The notes under the pieces were generated by a model that ran no database searches, had not been told where the DNA came from, and was given only the letters and a program-made list of their open reading frames with translations. DNA of 64,000 bases from Nostoc flagelliforme FACHB-838 (GTDB lineage Bacteria; Cyanobacteriota; Cyanobacteriia; Cyanobacteriales; Nostocaceae). This document shows, piece after piece, positions 39,323 to 47,936 of this stretch; positions within the stretch are counted from its first letter, which is position 1, and every line of letters starts with the position of its first letter. The position numbers were made by a program, and so were the translations under genes. Location: contig NZ_JACJSI010000002.1 in assembly GCF_014698065.1 (NCBI RefSeq), positions 1 to 64,000 of the forward strand, in the 5' to 3' direction.

Positions 39323-40171
39323 GTGACTTACATTGGTATGAAAGAAAACCTTGTCCGTTTAGTTGAACGCCCTGCCCCTATCAGGCTGGGCTGTTTTATT
39401 CTGAATTTATTGTTGCTATGGTTGCCATTAGCTACACCAATATACTTACTAGTACATGATTCAAACTTAGAAAGTATATTGACATTGGTATTCTTATATG
39501 CAGTATTTATTTTTCTCCTGAGACTATGGGGTAAATATGTCTACCAGCAGCCCCAAATTCTGCGGCATTATGGCTTAGAATTCACGCGGCAAAACGGTAT
39601 GGATTTACTGCGTGGCTTGGCTATGGGAATAATTAATACTCTGATACTTTTTGGGTTACAAGGTATTTTGGGTTGGTTGGTGTGGCAGCAACCGAAAGTT
39701 TTTTTGCTAAAAGTAATTTTAGAGGGTTTACTTGTTGGCTTAGGTATTGGATTTGCTGAGGAATTGTTATTCCGAGGCTGGTTGCTAGATGAGTTACAAC
39801 GAGATTACAATCCGCGTGTGGCAATGTGGACAGATGCAATTGCCTTTGCTGCATTACACTTTATTAAACCCTTGGAAGCAATTATTCATACACTGCCGCA
39901 ATTTCCAGCTTTAGTACTGCTGGGGCTAACGCAAGTATGGGGAAAGCGTTGGCGGAGGGGACGCTTGGGTTTACCAATCGGTCTGCATGGTGGTTTTGTA
40001 TGGGGCTACTACATTATTAATGTTGGAGAATTAGTGAAATATTCTGGTCAAGTTCCTGATTGGGTAACTGGTGTGAATAATAATCCCCTGCAAGGACTTA
40101 TGGGAGTGTTGTTAATGAGTGTACTAGCTTTGTGGATACGAGGGCGAACTGAGCGATCGCGTCATATATGA
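39323..40171 (+). CDS. CPBP-family intramembrane metalloprotease
   Basis: This is an integral membrane protein with about seven hydrophobic segments. The abortive-infection/CAAX-protease-like motifs are FAEELLFRGWLLDELQ (EExxxR), ALHFIKP (motif 2 His) and IGLHGGFVWGYY (motif 3 His). Such proteins cut within membranes or modify bacteriocins; its substrate is unknown. GTG at 39323 gives 282 residues, but the ATG at 39338 (MKENLVRLVERPAPIRLG) is equally likely. It lies directly after clpS and may be cotranscribed with it. Confidence 0.88.
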   Translation: MTYIGMKENLVRLVERPAPIRLGCFILNLLLLWLPLATPIYLLVHDSNLESILTLVFLYAVFIFLLRLWGKYVYQQPQILRHYGLEFTRQNGMDLLRGLAMGIINTLILFGLQGILGWLVWQQPKVFLLKVILEGLLVGLGIGFAEELLFRGWLLDELQRDYNPRVAMWTDAIAFAALHFIKPLEAIIHTLPQFPALVLLGLTQVWGKRWRRGRLGLPIGLHGGFVWGYYIINVGELVKYSGQVPDWVTGVNNNPLQGLMGVLLMSVLALWIRGRTERSRHI

Positions 40172-40331
40172 AAATTAAATTATTAGTCGTATCAGCTATT
40201 TTTTTATGAGAAATCTAGTTACGATTTAGTAACTGTCATAGCCGAGGCATTTATTATTAAATTGTTTAGCTGTAGATAATCAATAATGTTTTTAAGTGGA
40301 CAAACTTTTATCCAGATGAATAATTTAGGTT

Positions 40332-40676
40332 ATGTGGGAACCAGACAATCAAACGCTATTAATGTTACTCATAATAATAATTACACCATGTTTATTGGGA
40401 GGAGTATTTGCTGGCATAGCTACTCTAATTATCACAAGAAAAGTTAATTTTTTTATTGAAACATTTAGATTATTAATTGGGGCTATAGGAGGGTATGAAG
40501 GTCTAGTAGTCTGGGGGATTTTTAATCTGAAAGACAAGAGTCCAAATAAAATACTTAAAGTAATTATTTATGCTCATCAAAATTTTACTGGATTCTTCAT
40601 TCCGGGTATGCTAGGGGCAATAGGTGCAAGTATAGCGATATTTATGATGAGAAAGGTATTTCGCTGGCGGTCATAA
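40332..40676 (+). CDS. Hypothetical small membrane protein (114 aa)
   Basis: There are three hydrophobic segments (about residues 8-33, 42-64 and 86-107) joined by short charged loops, with no recognisable family motif. The base composition is clearly more AT-rich than its neighbours, which hints at recent acquisition or relaxed selection. Its stop codon is followed immediately, in the same frame, by an unrelated gene relic (40677-40850), so the locus may be a junction of foreign pieces. Confidence 0.6.
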   Translation: MWEPDNQTLLMLLIIIITPCLLGGVFAGIATLIITRKVNFFIETFRLLIGAIGGYEGLVVWGIFNLKDKSPNKILKVIIYAHQNFTGFFIPGMLGAIGASIAIFMMRKVFRWRS

Positions 40677-40850
40677 ATCTTGACTATAGGCTCCGACAAA
40701 ATTGTGATTAGCCAACTGCTGAAGAGTCTTGGTTATAGTAGTTCTAACCCCATCGCTGACAGCTATGTTAAGTTTGGCTTTTCTGAAAATAATGCCATCC
40801 TTCAAATTGATCCAGATGGCTTAGGTATCGCACCTAGACCACATTTTTGA
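40677..40850 (+). pseudogene. Relic of the C-terminus of a secreted calcium-binding/hemolysin-type protein
   Basis: A 58-codon open stretch without a start codon reads GSDKIVISQLLKSLGYSS, then SNPIADSYVKFGFSENNA and ILQIDPDGLGIAPRPHF before TGA. This pattern (D-x-I-V-L-x-x-L-L ... G-x-N-x-I-x-D-G-Y ... Q-I-D-x-D-G) is the usual tail of type I-secreted RTX/hemolysin-type proteins in cyanobacteria. The remaining several hundred codons are missing. It is called a remnant by resemblance; a profile search would confirm. Confidence 0.65.
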
Positions 40851-41031
40851 CTGAGATAATTCCTTCACCACACCACTGGATCAGTAGCCATCTGTCAGAA
40901 TCTTTATCCAGTGCTGGCTTGAGACGGAAATTAAAAACCTCTTGCCATACCTTTACACCATACTGGGATACAAAATCTGCTTCCAGTTCTTTGAACTGTT
41001 TCCATTGCCGATTTGCGATCGCGGTCAACAT
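40834..41031 (-). CDS. Small hypothetical protein (65 aa)
   Basis: This small ORF starts MLTAIANRQWKQFKELEADFVSQYG, then VKVWQEVFNFRLKPALDKDSDRWLLIQWCGEG. It is rich in Trp and charged residues and looks like a compact helical/beta protein rather than random translation. It overlaps the relic at 40677-40850 by 17 bases on the opposite strand. No family is recognised and it could be a fragment. Confidence 0.5.
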   Translation of the reverse strand: MLTAIANRQWKQFKELEADFVSQYGVKVWQEVFNFRLKPALDKDSDRWLLIQWCGEGIISVKNVV

Positions 41032-41133
41032 GGAAATAATTATGATAATTGAGACTTATGCGGTGAAGTATGTAATTCTGGGTAGTCCTCAAAAATACAA
41101 ATAATCGGCATAGGTGGTTTTTTGGTGCAATCT

Positions 41134-41772
41134 TTACGCAAGCGTCTCAACTACAGTACCCACTACACACGCTTTATTCAAATTAACACCGCTCAAATTT
41201 GCACTTTCTAACTCTGCACAGAGTAAATTCGCTCCTGTCAAATTCGCCCCTGCCAAATTCGCCCCTCGCAAGTCAGCTTCTTCCAGGTTTGCTTCACTCA
41301 ACAAAGCCCCTTGCAAATCGGCGCGACTCAAGTCTGTACCTTTGAGATTTGCCCCAGTCAGGTTTGCACCGCGCAAGTCAGCACCGCGCAAGTCTACGCC
41401 TTGCAAGTTCACATTCATTAAACTGGCACCACTCAAGAAAGCACCTACCAATGACACATCACTCAGTCTTGCTCCCATCAAGTTAGCACCACGCAAATTG
41501 CTACCCCGCAAGTCAGCGCCTGTTAAATCTGCTTGCATCAGGTTTGCTCCCATCAAGTTCGCCCGTAAGTCAGTTGCTTGGAGGTTGGCTCCCATCATAT
41601 TTGCCCCCTCCAAATGCCCTCCTTCGAGTTTAGAACCAGCAAAATTAGTGCCAACAAGGGTAGCACCAGCAAGATTAATCCGGCTTAAATCCAGTCGGGA
41701 GAGTTCCTCGTCTTCTAAATTTGCCCCTGGAAGTTGTTTGAGTTTTCCTAATCTAATGGCTTCAATATTCAT
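41134..41772 (-). CDS. Pentapeptide-repeat protein
   Basis: This 212-residue protein is made almost entirely of A(D/N)LxG/x pentapeptides (for example ADLRGANLAGANLTGANL), from about residue 25 to 205. It should fold as a right-handed quadrilateral beta-helix. No signal peptide or catalytic domain is present. Such proteins can mimic DNA or act as scaffolds, but a role cannot be deduced. Its start overlaps the stop of the DICT/HD gene by 4 bases (41769-41772), so the two are translationally coupled. Confidence 0.92.
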   Translation of the reverse strand: MNIEAIRLGKLKQLPGANLEDEELSRLDLSRINLAGATLVGTNFAGSKLEGGHLEGANMMGANLQATDLRANLMGANLMQADLTGADLRGSNLRGANLMGARLSDVSLVGAFLSGASLMNVNLQGVDLRGADLRGANLTGANLKGTDLSRADLQGALLSEANLEEADLRGANLAGANLTGANLLCAELESANLSGVNLNKACVVGTVVETLA

Positions 41773-43166
41773 GTAAAGTAACTACCAATCTCTTCACTGA
41801 TCTTGCTGTGGCTATCCCATTGGGAATCAAGTATCCAGATGCCGGCGCTGAATTTGGGTGTCATCAAGGGTAAGTCGAGTCCCTGTTGTAAACCCATAAC
41901 TAACAAAGCTAGGGTATCTACAAGTTTAGGATCAAAGCGCGTAGATTGTTGCTGTCTGCACTCATCTAAAGCTTGAGTAAATATTTGTTCCCGGCTTTGA
42001 TTTGACGATTTTCGCTGATTGAGTCGCCACTGAAAATCTGCCAATAATGCCAAAATTCTCGACTCTAAGGGAATTTCATCTCCAGCTAAACCTGCTGGTT
42101 CCCCTGTGCCATTCCACCACTCGCTTTGGTGAGTGATAATTTGGGCAACTGCTCGTAATCTTGGCATGGTTCGCAATACTTGCGCCCCTGGTACTAAGGG
42201 ACAAGTTAATGGAGAACTCGGGGCATCTTCTTGGTAGCGTGTGGATATACCGCCTGTGAGTACGCTTTCTGCTTTTTGTAATGGATCTATGCGATGTAAC
42301 AAAGCCGCTAGCCGCAACCTCTTAATCTGCCATGCGGGAAGATCCAAAAGCTGGGCGATCGCTTCAGCAAGAACTACTACTTCCGCAGCTGCCATTGTAT
42401 TGTTGACATCTGCCATATCCATCAGTTGCGCCATTCGCAAAAAAGCTTGGATTTCGTTAGAAACCAAGTTGCGATCTAGCGTTTGTTTCTGAGGCGCTGT
42501 GGGGATGGATAAATTATCTTGCCCAGTCTGGAGGTAATCTACTACACGGGAGACAACTGCACCTAAATTTTGGGATCTATCTATTGACGGTACAATTTGC
42601 TGTTTATCGGCTGTGAGTTTTTCCGCCAGTTCTGGGTTGTATTTTTTGATGTGAGCGATCGCTATTTCTGCTGTCTCTTGGACTAACTCTGGTTCAAATG
42701 TCCACAACCCATAGAATTTTCGCTCTAAGTCTGATGTCGGTACTCCAGCGCTGCCATAATCAGCTTCCGATAATTCTTGACAAATTACCATTGCTGTGTA
42801 TTTAGGCGATAAAATAATTAAGTGCCACTCCTGCGCCACTGGATCGACTGAATCTAATGCCACTAAGTCTACATTAGGTAAAAGACTTGTGGGATGTTCA
42901 GCAAAGCCAGATTCAGAAGCAGCCATGATAGCAATTTCGCGGCTGCGCTGGGCAATGTCTGCATATCGCCCGGCTTCTTGTAGATACCATTTACCTTGTT
43001 GAAAGGCTGAGATGACTAAGGGTGTACCGTCATCCGTTAAGATATGGTCTTCTAGAGCATGGCACAGGGCAACTAGGGTATTTTTGTAGTAAACACCGAA
43101 TCGAATTGGCCTGGTTGTGTGACGATGGGCTGTTTCTAACCGTTGTAGGATTGAACCTTCTAACAT
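41769..43166 (-). CDS. DICT sensory-domain protein with degenerate HD-GYP-like domain
   Basis: The N-terminal 170 residues (LQRLETAHRHTTRPIRFG ... WHLIILSPKYTAMVICQEL) resemble the DICT sensory domain found in cyanobacterial signalling proteins. The C-terminal part resembles an HD-GYP phosphohydrolase, with RLRLAALLHRID where active enzymes have HD(I/L)G, and IITHQSEWWNGTGEPAGLAG followed by IPLESRILALLADF. The loss of the HD aspartate (HR instead) suggests loss of c-di-GMP hydrolysis and a binding or scaffold role. It is coupled to the pentapeptide gene downstream. Confidence 0.78.
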   Translation of the reverse strand: MLEGSILQRLETAHRHTTRPIRFGVYYKNTLVALCHALEDHILTDDGTPLVISAFQQGKWYLQEAGRYADIAQRSREIAIMAASESGFAEHPTSLLPNVDLVALDSVDPVAQEWHLIILSPKYTAMVICQELSEADYGSAGVPTSDLERKFYGLWTFEPELVQETAEIAIAHIKKYNPELAEKLTADKQQIVPSIDRSQNLGAVVSRVVDYLQTGQDNLSIPTAPQKQTLDRNLVSNEIQAFLRMAQLMDMADVNNTMAAAEVVVLAEAIAQLLDLPAWQIKRLRLAALLHRIDPLQKAESVLTGGISTRYQEDAPSSPLTCPLVPGAQVLRTMPRLRAVAQIITHQSEWWNGTGEPAGLAGDEIPLESRILALLADFQWRLNQRKSSNQSREQIFTQALDECRQQQSTRFDPKLVDTLALLVMGLQQGLDLPLMTPKFSAGIWILDSQWDSHSKISEEIGSYFT

Positions 43167-43257
43167 GGGATTTGGTAAAAATAACCGCAGAGAGAGGCAC
43201 TGAGTAAGAGAGAGGGAGACGATTCAGAATTCTGAATATCCCCACATCCTGGTGTTT

Positions 43258-44829
43258 CTAGGATACACCTGCTAACTGTTTTTCTTTCGTCTCTAATGGT
43301 GCTGTAAGTGCTGCTTCTAAGTCAGCACAACCCAGCTTTTCTTCTAAGATTTTCATGACTTCGCGTCCGAAGTCGTTGGGATTTTGTTGCCAAGCTTGCA
43401 AGCAAACTTCACCGAAGAATGAACCAAGGGGTTCAGGATTCCAGAGGAGTTTTTTGGCTGTCCACGGCATCAAACTCATTGGATCATACCCTGGTTTGAG
43501 GATACCTTCTTTGAAAGCGTATTCTTCTAAATGGGTATGGGGTTGTAATCCAATAAAAAAGATGGCAGGTTCGACTTTATCAGCACCAAAAATCCGTTCT
43601 AGTTCGCGGTGGTAAGCGATAGTTTGGCGGATAGTTTCGGGACGTTCGTCAATGACGTTAAAGGAGTAGTTAACGGAAACTAAATCGTTGAAACCAGCGG
43701 CTTTTAAGTCACGGCAGTTTTGCAAGACGTTTCGCAGGTTATACCCCATCCGCATTTTCCGCACGAGTTCTTGAGAACCACTGGTAATCCCGATTTCAAA
43801 GTAGTTCATCCCGGTTTTCGCCATCAAATCACACAATTCGGGTGTCAAATTGTCGGCTCTGATATATGCTGCCCAGTGGATATCTGTCATACCAGAATCG
43901 ACGATTTTTTGCAAGAGTTCTACAGCATCGGCGATAAATTTTTTCGCGGGGATGAATTGGGCATCAGTAAACCAGAAGTTGCGAATGCCGCGATCGTATA
44001 ATTGGCGCATCTCAGCAACTACTTCATCTGCTGGGTTGATGCGTACTTGTTTGCCTTCGACGACGGTATAGACGCAATAACAACAGTTGTGAGGACAACC
44101 ACGCTTCGTTTGTACACCTATATAAAAGTCTTCTTCTTGCAGGTAAAAGTTAAATTCCGGCCAGATGCTTTCGATATAGTCGTAGTTACAAGCTGTTTTT
44201 TCTATTGGGGTGGGTTGTTCGTGAATCAGCCGTTTCCGTGGTTGAGCTTCTCCTGCAACATAACAGCGTTCATCTCGAAAATCTCTACCACTTAAAAGCT
44301 TTTCTAGCAGGGTTTCGCCTTCACCCACAGAAATAATTGTCCCTTTGGGTAAGCTTTTACCCAATTGTTCGTAAAATACGCTGACTGCACCACCACCTAC
44401 AACTACACGAGCATCAGAATGATATTTTTGGGCACGTTTTAAGCCACGTTTGATTAAGCTTTGGTTCCGCCACAACTCTACATAGTAAGCAATGAAGATT
44501 CGCAAACCGCCCAATCCGCCGCGTAGTTTCAATAGAGGATTTTTGGCGTAGTAAAATTCAAAGGCGTTTTGTAGCGGGTTGCCACCACGCCCACCAACTG
44601 GAGCATAAATTTGAATATCCCGCCAAGAAAATACTAGTAGTGTCGGTTTAAATTCATCAATAGAGCGATCTAGAGCCGAACTGTAGTCTAAAGGTGGCAC
44701 TGTTCCCAAATCAAAGATGCGCTGTTCAATATTAGGAAACTGCTTGTGAACATGATCGCTCAGGTAGACAACCCCAATAGGAAAGATGGGGTTACAAGGA
44801 AGGCGAACGTAAAGAATTCGATTTTCCAT
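43258..44829 (-). CDS. B12-binding-type radical SAM protein
   Basis: The start at 44829 (MENRILYVRLPCNPIFPIG) is preferred; the frame extends 18 codons upstream into sequence unlike the family. The N-terminal 200 residues resemble a cobalamin-binding-like Rossmann domain. The radical SAM 4Fe-4S motif is RGCPHNCCYCVYTVVEG (CxxxCxxC), followed by a TIM-barrel segment (IRADNLTPELCDLMAKTG) and a C-terminal domain. I recall a family in cyanobacteria annotated as a photosystem II high-light acclimation radical SAM protein with this start, but the reaction is unknown and I am not certain of the name. Monocistronic. Confidence 0.8.
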   Translation of the reverse strand: MENRILYVRLPCNPIFPIGVVYLSDHVHKQFPNIEQRIFDLGTVPPLDYSSALDRSIDEFKPTLLVFSWRDIQIYAPVGGRGGNPLQNAFEFYYAKNPLLKLRGGLGGLRIFIAYYVELWRNQSLIKRGLKRAQKYHSDARVVVGGGAVSVFYEQLGKSLPKGTIISVGEGETLLEKLLSGRDFRDERCYVAGEAQPRKRLIHEQPTPIEKTACNYDYIESIWPEFNFYLQEEDFYIGVQTKRGCPHNCCYCVYTVVEGKQVRINPADEVVAEMRQLYDRGIRNFWFTDAQFIPAKKFIADAVELLQKIVDSGMTDIHWAAYIRADNLTPELCDLMAKTGMNYFEIGITSGSQELVRKMRMGYNLRNVLQNCRDLKAAGFNDLVSVNYSFNVIDERPETIRQTIAYHRELERIFGADKVEPAIFFIGLQPHTHLEEYAFKEGILKPGYDPMSLMPWTAKKLLWNPEPLGSFFGEVCLQAWQQNPNDFGREVMKILEEKLGCADLEAALTAPLETKEKQLAGVS

Positions 44830-45426
44830 CATCTGTGTTTTGACTTCCATCTTGCCAATCTTTGGAGAAAGCGAGAAAAACATCCAGTTTTAAAGTGTGT
44901 GCTTGTTTTATTTGGTTTTATTTGATATCACAATTGTGCTTGACATTTTAGCCAATTGTTGGTAATGAGGAAACTAATGTTAGCAAGTGCGGGAAACGCT
45001 AAAATTGCTAGGCATAAAACATACATAAAATCTATAAATAGGCTTTATGAAGATATTTTTCATATAGCTTTACCATAACATTGACTTTATTCATTAAGCG
45101 ATGATTCCATCTGATTGATCCTGGGATAGATAAAACAAAAAACTCACTTCCTGCCTAGGTGAAAAGCAAGGAGATCGTCGTCTTATCTGCCTTGAGAGAA
45201 TTAAAGGTTTGATACAAGAAAAAAATATCAAAAAACTTTATTTGTGGTGTATAATTCCGAAGATTGCATAAATAGTTACAAAATTTTCATAACTAAAAAT
45301 ATATCTTAAGACAAAAATAATCTACAAATACTCAGTTGGTATTCGCAGTTACAGCAACTGGGGATCAGCGGGTGCTAGGCTTGGCTAGTGTAATGTAAAA
45401 TTGTGGCGTAAAGCTCCTCAGCAGTT
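44830..45426. other. 0.6-kb spacer with a possible promoter
   Basis: This AT-rich spacer separates the divergent radical SAM and DUF1830 genes. On the plus strand TTGACA (44940-44945) is followed 17 bases later by TAATGA (44963-44968), a fair sigma-70-type promoter, about 450 bases before the DUF1830 start. It could drive a long leader or a small RNA. No ORF is credible. Confidence 0.4.
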
Positions 45427-45807
45427 ATGGCTCAAATATTAGATCCTCTACCACCTGAGCAATCGGGAAAAATTCTCTGCTGCTACATTAATGCCACCAG
45501 CAAAATACAGATAGCTCGCATCTCCGATATTCCCAACTGGTACTTTGAAAGGGTTGTTTTCCCTGGGCAACGTTTAGTGTTTGAAGCTCCGCGAGAAAGT
45601 CAAGTGGAGATTCATACAGGGATGATGGCAAGTGCAATTTTATCCGATAAGATTCCGTGCGATCGCCTAATGCTCGACGAACCCAACGCTTATGAGTTTG
45701 ATACAGACTCATCAGATGAAAAAGACCCTATTAATACCACACCTATGGTGCAGCAAATTAATACAAAAATCGGAGATACTACAAAACCCTTACAAATCGT
45801 TGGTTGA
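45427..45807 (+). CDS. DUF1830 family protein
   Basis: This 126-residue protein belongs to the cyanobacterial DUF1830 family. Its conserved core is KILCCYINATSKIQIARI, then NWYFERVVFPGQRLVFEAPRESQVEIHTG. The C-terminal 40 residues are low-complexity. Function is unknown. The neighbours share no obvious process with it, and a clear intrinsic terminator follows at 45845-45870. Confidence 0.85.
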   Translation: MAQILDPLPPEQSGKILCCYINATSKIQIARISDIPNWYFERVVFPGQRLVFEAPRESQVEIHTGMMASAILSDKIPCDRLMLDEPNAYEFDTDSSDEKDPINTTPMVQQINTKIGDTTKPLQIVG

Positions 45808-45844
45808 GCATCGGTTGATTAAAAAAAAATTTACTAAATTTAAG

Positions 45845-45870
45845 GGTTGCTAATTCAGCAGCCTTTTTTG
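45845..45870 (+). terminator. Intrinsic terminator after the DUF1830 gene
   Basis: GGTTGCT (45845-45851) pairs with AGCAGCC (45857-45863, one G-U), followed by TTTTTTG. The stem and T-tract are characteristic. Confidence 0.8.
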
Positions 45871-45964
45871 TTTATTATTGATTGGGCATTGGGCATTGGT
45901 CAATAATCAATAGTTCTGCTCCCCCTGCTCCCTCATCTTCCCCATCTCGTTTACAATCAATCTT

Positions 45965-46426
45965 ATGAATCTGCCTTCATTTCTTTGGTTGTGGAAAATA
46001 GCCGCCTGGTCAATGGGGTTATCCCTGCTGGCATATCTGATGTTAGCAGTGACCGGCGTTTGGATGTTTCGGGCGAGAACTTCGCAGCAATTTCCTTTTA
46101 TCACTCCATTTGTGGGCGGAAATAAAGGGGTGCGATCGCTCCACTACACAATGGGCATCAGCATGGTAAGTTTAGTGCTACTACTGCTAGCGATCGGCAT
46201 TGTTGGCACTTTAGGGCACTTTGGTTCTTTAGGTCACTCGTCACACCTAATCGCTGGATTGATAGTGGTAGCACTAGTTTTACTGTCTGCTTTCAGTGCC
46301 ACGCAAATTAGTGTCAGACGACCTTGGGCTAGACCCTTACACATCGGCGTAAATATTATTCTGTTTATAGGATTTGCCTGGGTATCCCTTACTGGTTGGA
46401 TTGTAGTGCAAAAGTATTTACCATAA
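45965..46426 (+). CDS. DUF4079 family membrane protein
   Basis: This 153-residue protein has four hydrophobic helices (residues about 8-33, 60-80, 93-113 and 126-147). It belongs to the cyanobacterial DUF4079 family. Histidines in SLHYTMG, GHFGSLGHSSHL and LHIG lie at membrane boundaries, a layout compatible with haem or metal binding, but this is only inference. It is the first of three co-directional genes ending with an ABC ATPase. Confidence 0.8.
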   Translation: MNLPSFLWLWKIAAWSMGLSLLAYLMLAVTGVWMFRARTSQQFPFITPFVGGNKGVRSLHYTMGISMVSLVLLLLAIGIVGTLGHFGSLGHSSHLIAGLIVVALVLLSAFSATQISVRRPWARPLHIGVNIILFIGFAWVSLTGWIVVQKYLP

Positions 46427-46462
46427 CTACCACACGCCAGCTATCGGAGACATAGCCTATCC

Positions 46463-46484
46463 TACAATGAAGAAAAACATTGTA
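46463..46484. promoter_or_regulatory. Short perfect hairpin upstream of the 46493 gene
   Basis: TACAATG (46463-46469) and CATTGTA (46478-46484) form a 7-bp inverted repeat with an 8-base loop, ending 8 bases before the GTG start at 46493. It could hide the ribosome-binding site or be an operator. Confidence 0.35.
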
Positions 46485-46492
46485 ATCGAGCC

Positions 46493-47059
46493 GTGACAGC
46501 AAACTCAGCCAATATCTCAGCTTCTGTTTTTCGTCTATCTCCTTTGATTCGCATAACGCTGCTGAGTCTATACATCGCACTCACAGTTCCATTACCCTTT
46601 TTATCGCAGGTAACAGCTGCACCCGTACCCCCAGAGTTGTTGTGCATAGGAATTACCGCAGGCTTAGTTGCCTTGTATGCAGTATTAACTGAACAAGTAA
46701 TTGTAGATGACCAAGGAATTCAGGTTACTTACCCCGCCTGGGTGCCTCGCTTTTTTCGTAAAGGTTGGTTTTTACCTTGGTCAGAAGTCAAAGAGTTAAA
46801 ACCCCGCACCACCGGTCAGGGAGGGCTAGTTTATTATTTCCTCAGCCAGGATGGGAAAGCTTATTTGCTACCGATGCGTGTAGTTGGATTTGCTCGTTTC
46901 CTGCAAATTGTCCAAGCAAAGACGGGCATTGATACCACAGATGTTCGCCCATTAGCACAGCCGTGGATGTACCTGATTTTATTAGTATTCACACTGCTGT
47001 TACTATTGGTCGATGGCTGGGCGATCGCTACAGCCTTAACTACTGCACAATTAACTTAA
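46493..47059 (+). CDS. Hypothetical membrane protein with PH-like domain
   Basis: This 188-residue protein starts with GTG. Two hydrophobic segments at about 22-72 precede a beta-rich domain (EQVIVDDQGIQVTYPAWVP, then RKGWFLPWSEVKELKP). That domain resembles bacterial PH domains, with a strand-Trp-SEV motif. A final hydrophobic helix lies at about 158-180. The gene is followed after 9-39 bases by the ABC ATPase, so it may be its membrane partner, although it does not look like a canonical ABC permease. Confidence 0.65.
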   Translation: MTANSANISASVFRLSPLIRITLLSLYIALTVPLPFLSQVTAAPVPPELLCIGITAGLVALYAVLTEQVIVDDQGIQVTYPAWVPRFFRKGWFLPWSEVKELKPRTTGQGGLVYYFLSQDGKAYLLPMRVVGFARFLQIVQAKTGIDTTDVRPLAQPWMYLILLVFTLLLLLVDGWAIATALTTAQLT

Positions 47060-47098
47060 AATTGGGTATTGCTTATTTCTCCCCAGTCCCCACTCCCC

Positions 47099-47869
47099 TT
47101 GAATACAGCAAAAGCCATACTTAGGCTAGAGCAAGTTAATCTGTTTACAAAGCTGAAAACCCAGCTTCCCGGCAATCAGCAGGGATATCCCATATTGCAG
47201 GATATTTCCTTAGAGATATTCCACGAACGCATTGCCATTGTCGGGCCAATAGGCGCAGGGAAAACTTCGTTATTACGCCTTCTCAACCGCCTAATTGAAC
47301 CTACCAGTGGCAAAATCTATCTAGAAAATCAAGAATATCGCCAAGTTCCTGTCATCCAGCTACGCCAGATGCTTGTACTTGTATTGCAAGAGTCAAAGCT
47401 GTTAGGGATGACAGTTGGGCAAGCCTTGGCTTATCCTTTAGTTTTGCGTGGTTTGCCTGAACAGACAATTCAACAACGAGTCAATCACTGGAGAGACCAA
47501 CTAAAAATTCCCAGTGAATGGTTGGGGCGAACAGAGGTACAACTTTCTGCTGGACAACGACAACTAGTAGCGATCGCTCGTGCCTTAGTCATGCAGCCTA
47601 AAATATTATTATTAGACGAGCCAACCTCTGCCCTAGATGCTGGTACTGCTTCTCATTTAATCCAAGTCTTAACCCAGTTGAGTCAAACTCATCAAACTAC
47701 GATTTTGATGGTAAATCACCAGCTGGAACTAGCCCAGATGTTTTGCACTCGCTTATTACATCTACAACAAGGTCATTTATTCGCAAATCAAAGAGTCTCA
47801 GAGATAGACTGGGTTGAATTACGAAAAAGCCTGATTCAAGCAGAAGCTCAAGACGATTTTGGATTTTAA
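47099..47869 (+). CDS. ABC transporter ATP-binding protein
   Basis: This single nucleotide-binding domain has Walker A (GPIGAGKTSLLRLL), Q-loop (VLVLQESKLLG), signature LSAGQRQLVAIARAL, Walker B ILLLDEPTSALD and H-loop MVNHQ. I prefer the TTG at 47099 (LNTAKAILRLEQVNL) over the TTG at 47069, because the upstream bases are a CCCCAGTCCCC-type repeat. The gene follows a DUF4079 gene and a PH-like membrane gene on the same strand, and no typical permease is in reach. The transported substrate is unknown. Confidence 0.88.
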   Translation: MNTAKAILRLEQVNLFTKLKTQLPGNQQGYPILQDISLEIFHERIAIVGPIGAGKTSLLRLLNRLIEPTSGKIYLENQEYRQVPVIQLRQMLVLVLQESKLLGMTVGQALAYPLVLRGLPEQTIQQRVNHWRDQLKIPSEWLGRTEVQLSAGQRQLVAIARALVMQPKILLLDEPTSALDAGTASHLIQVLTQLSQTHQTTILMVNHQLELAQMFCTRLLHLQQGHLFANQRVSEIDWVELRKSLIQAEAQDDFGF

Positions 47870-47936
47870 GTTTTGCATGAGTCAAAAGAGAGGAATCAGG
47901 AGTCGTTTTCTTACTCCCCTATGCCCCATGCCCCAT

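Noticed and set aside
41114..41776. Plus-strand ORF of 220 codons opposite the pentapeptide gene
   Set aside because: It is a mirror of the repeat codons (KFAPAKFAP-type residues); the minus strand has the proper pentapeptide pattern.
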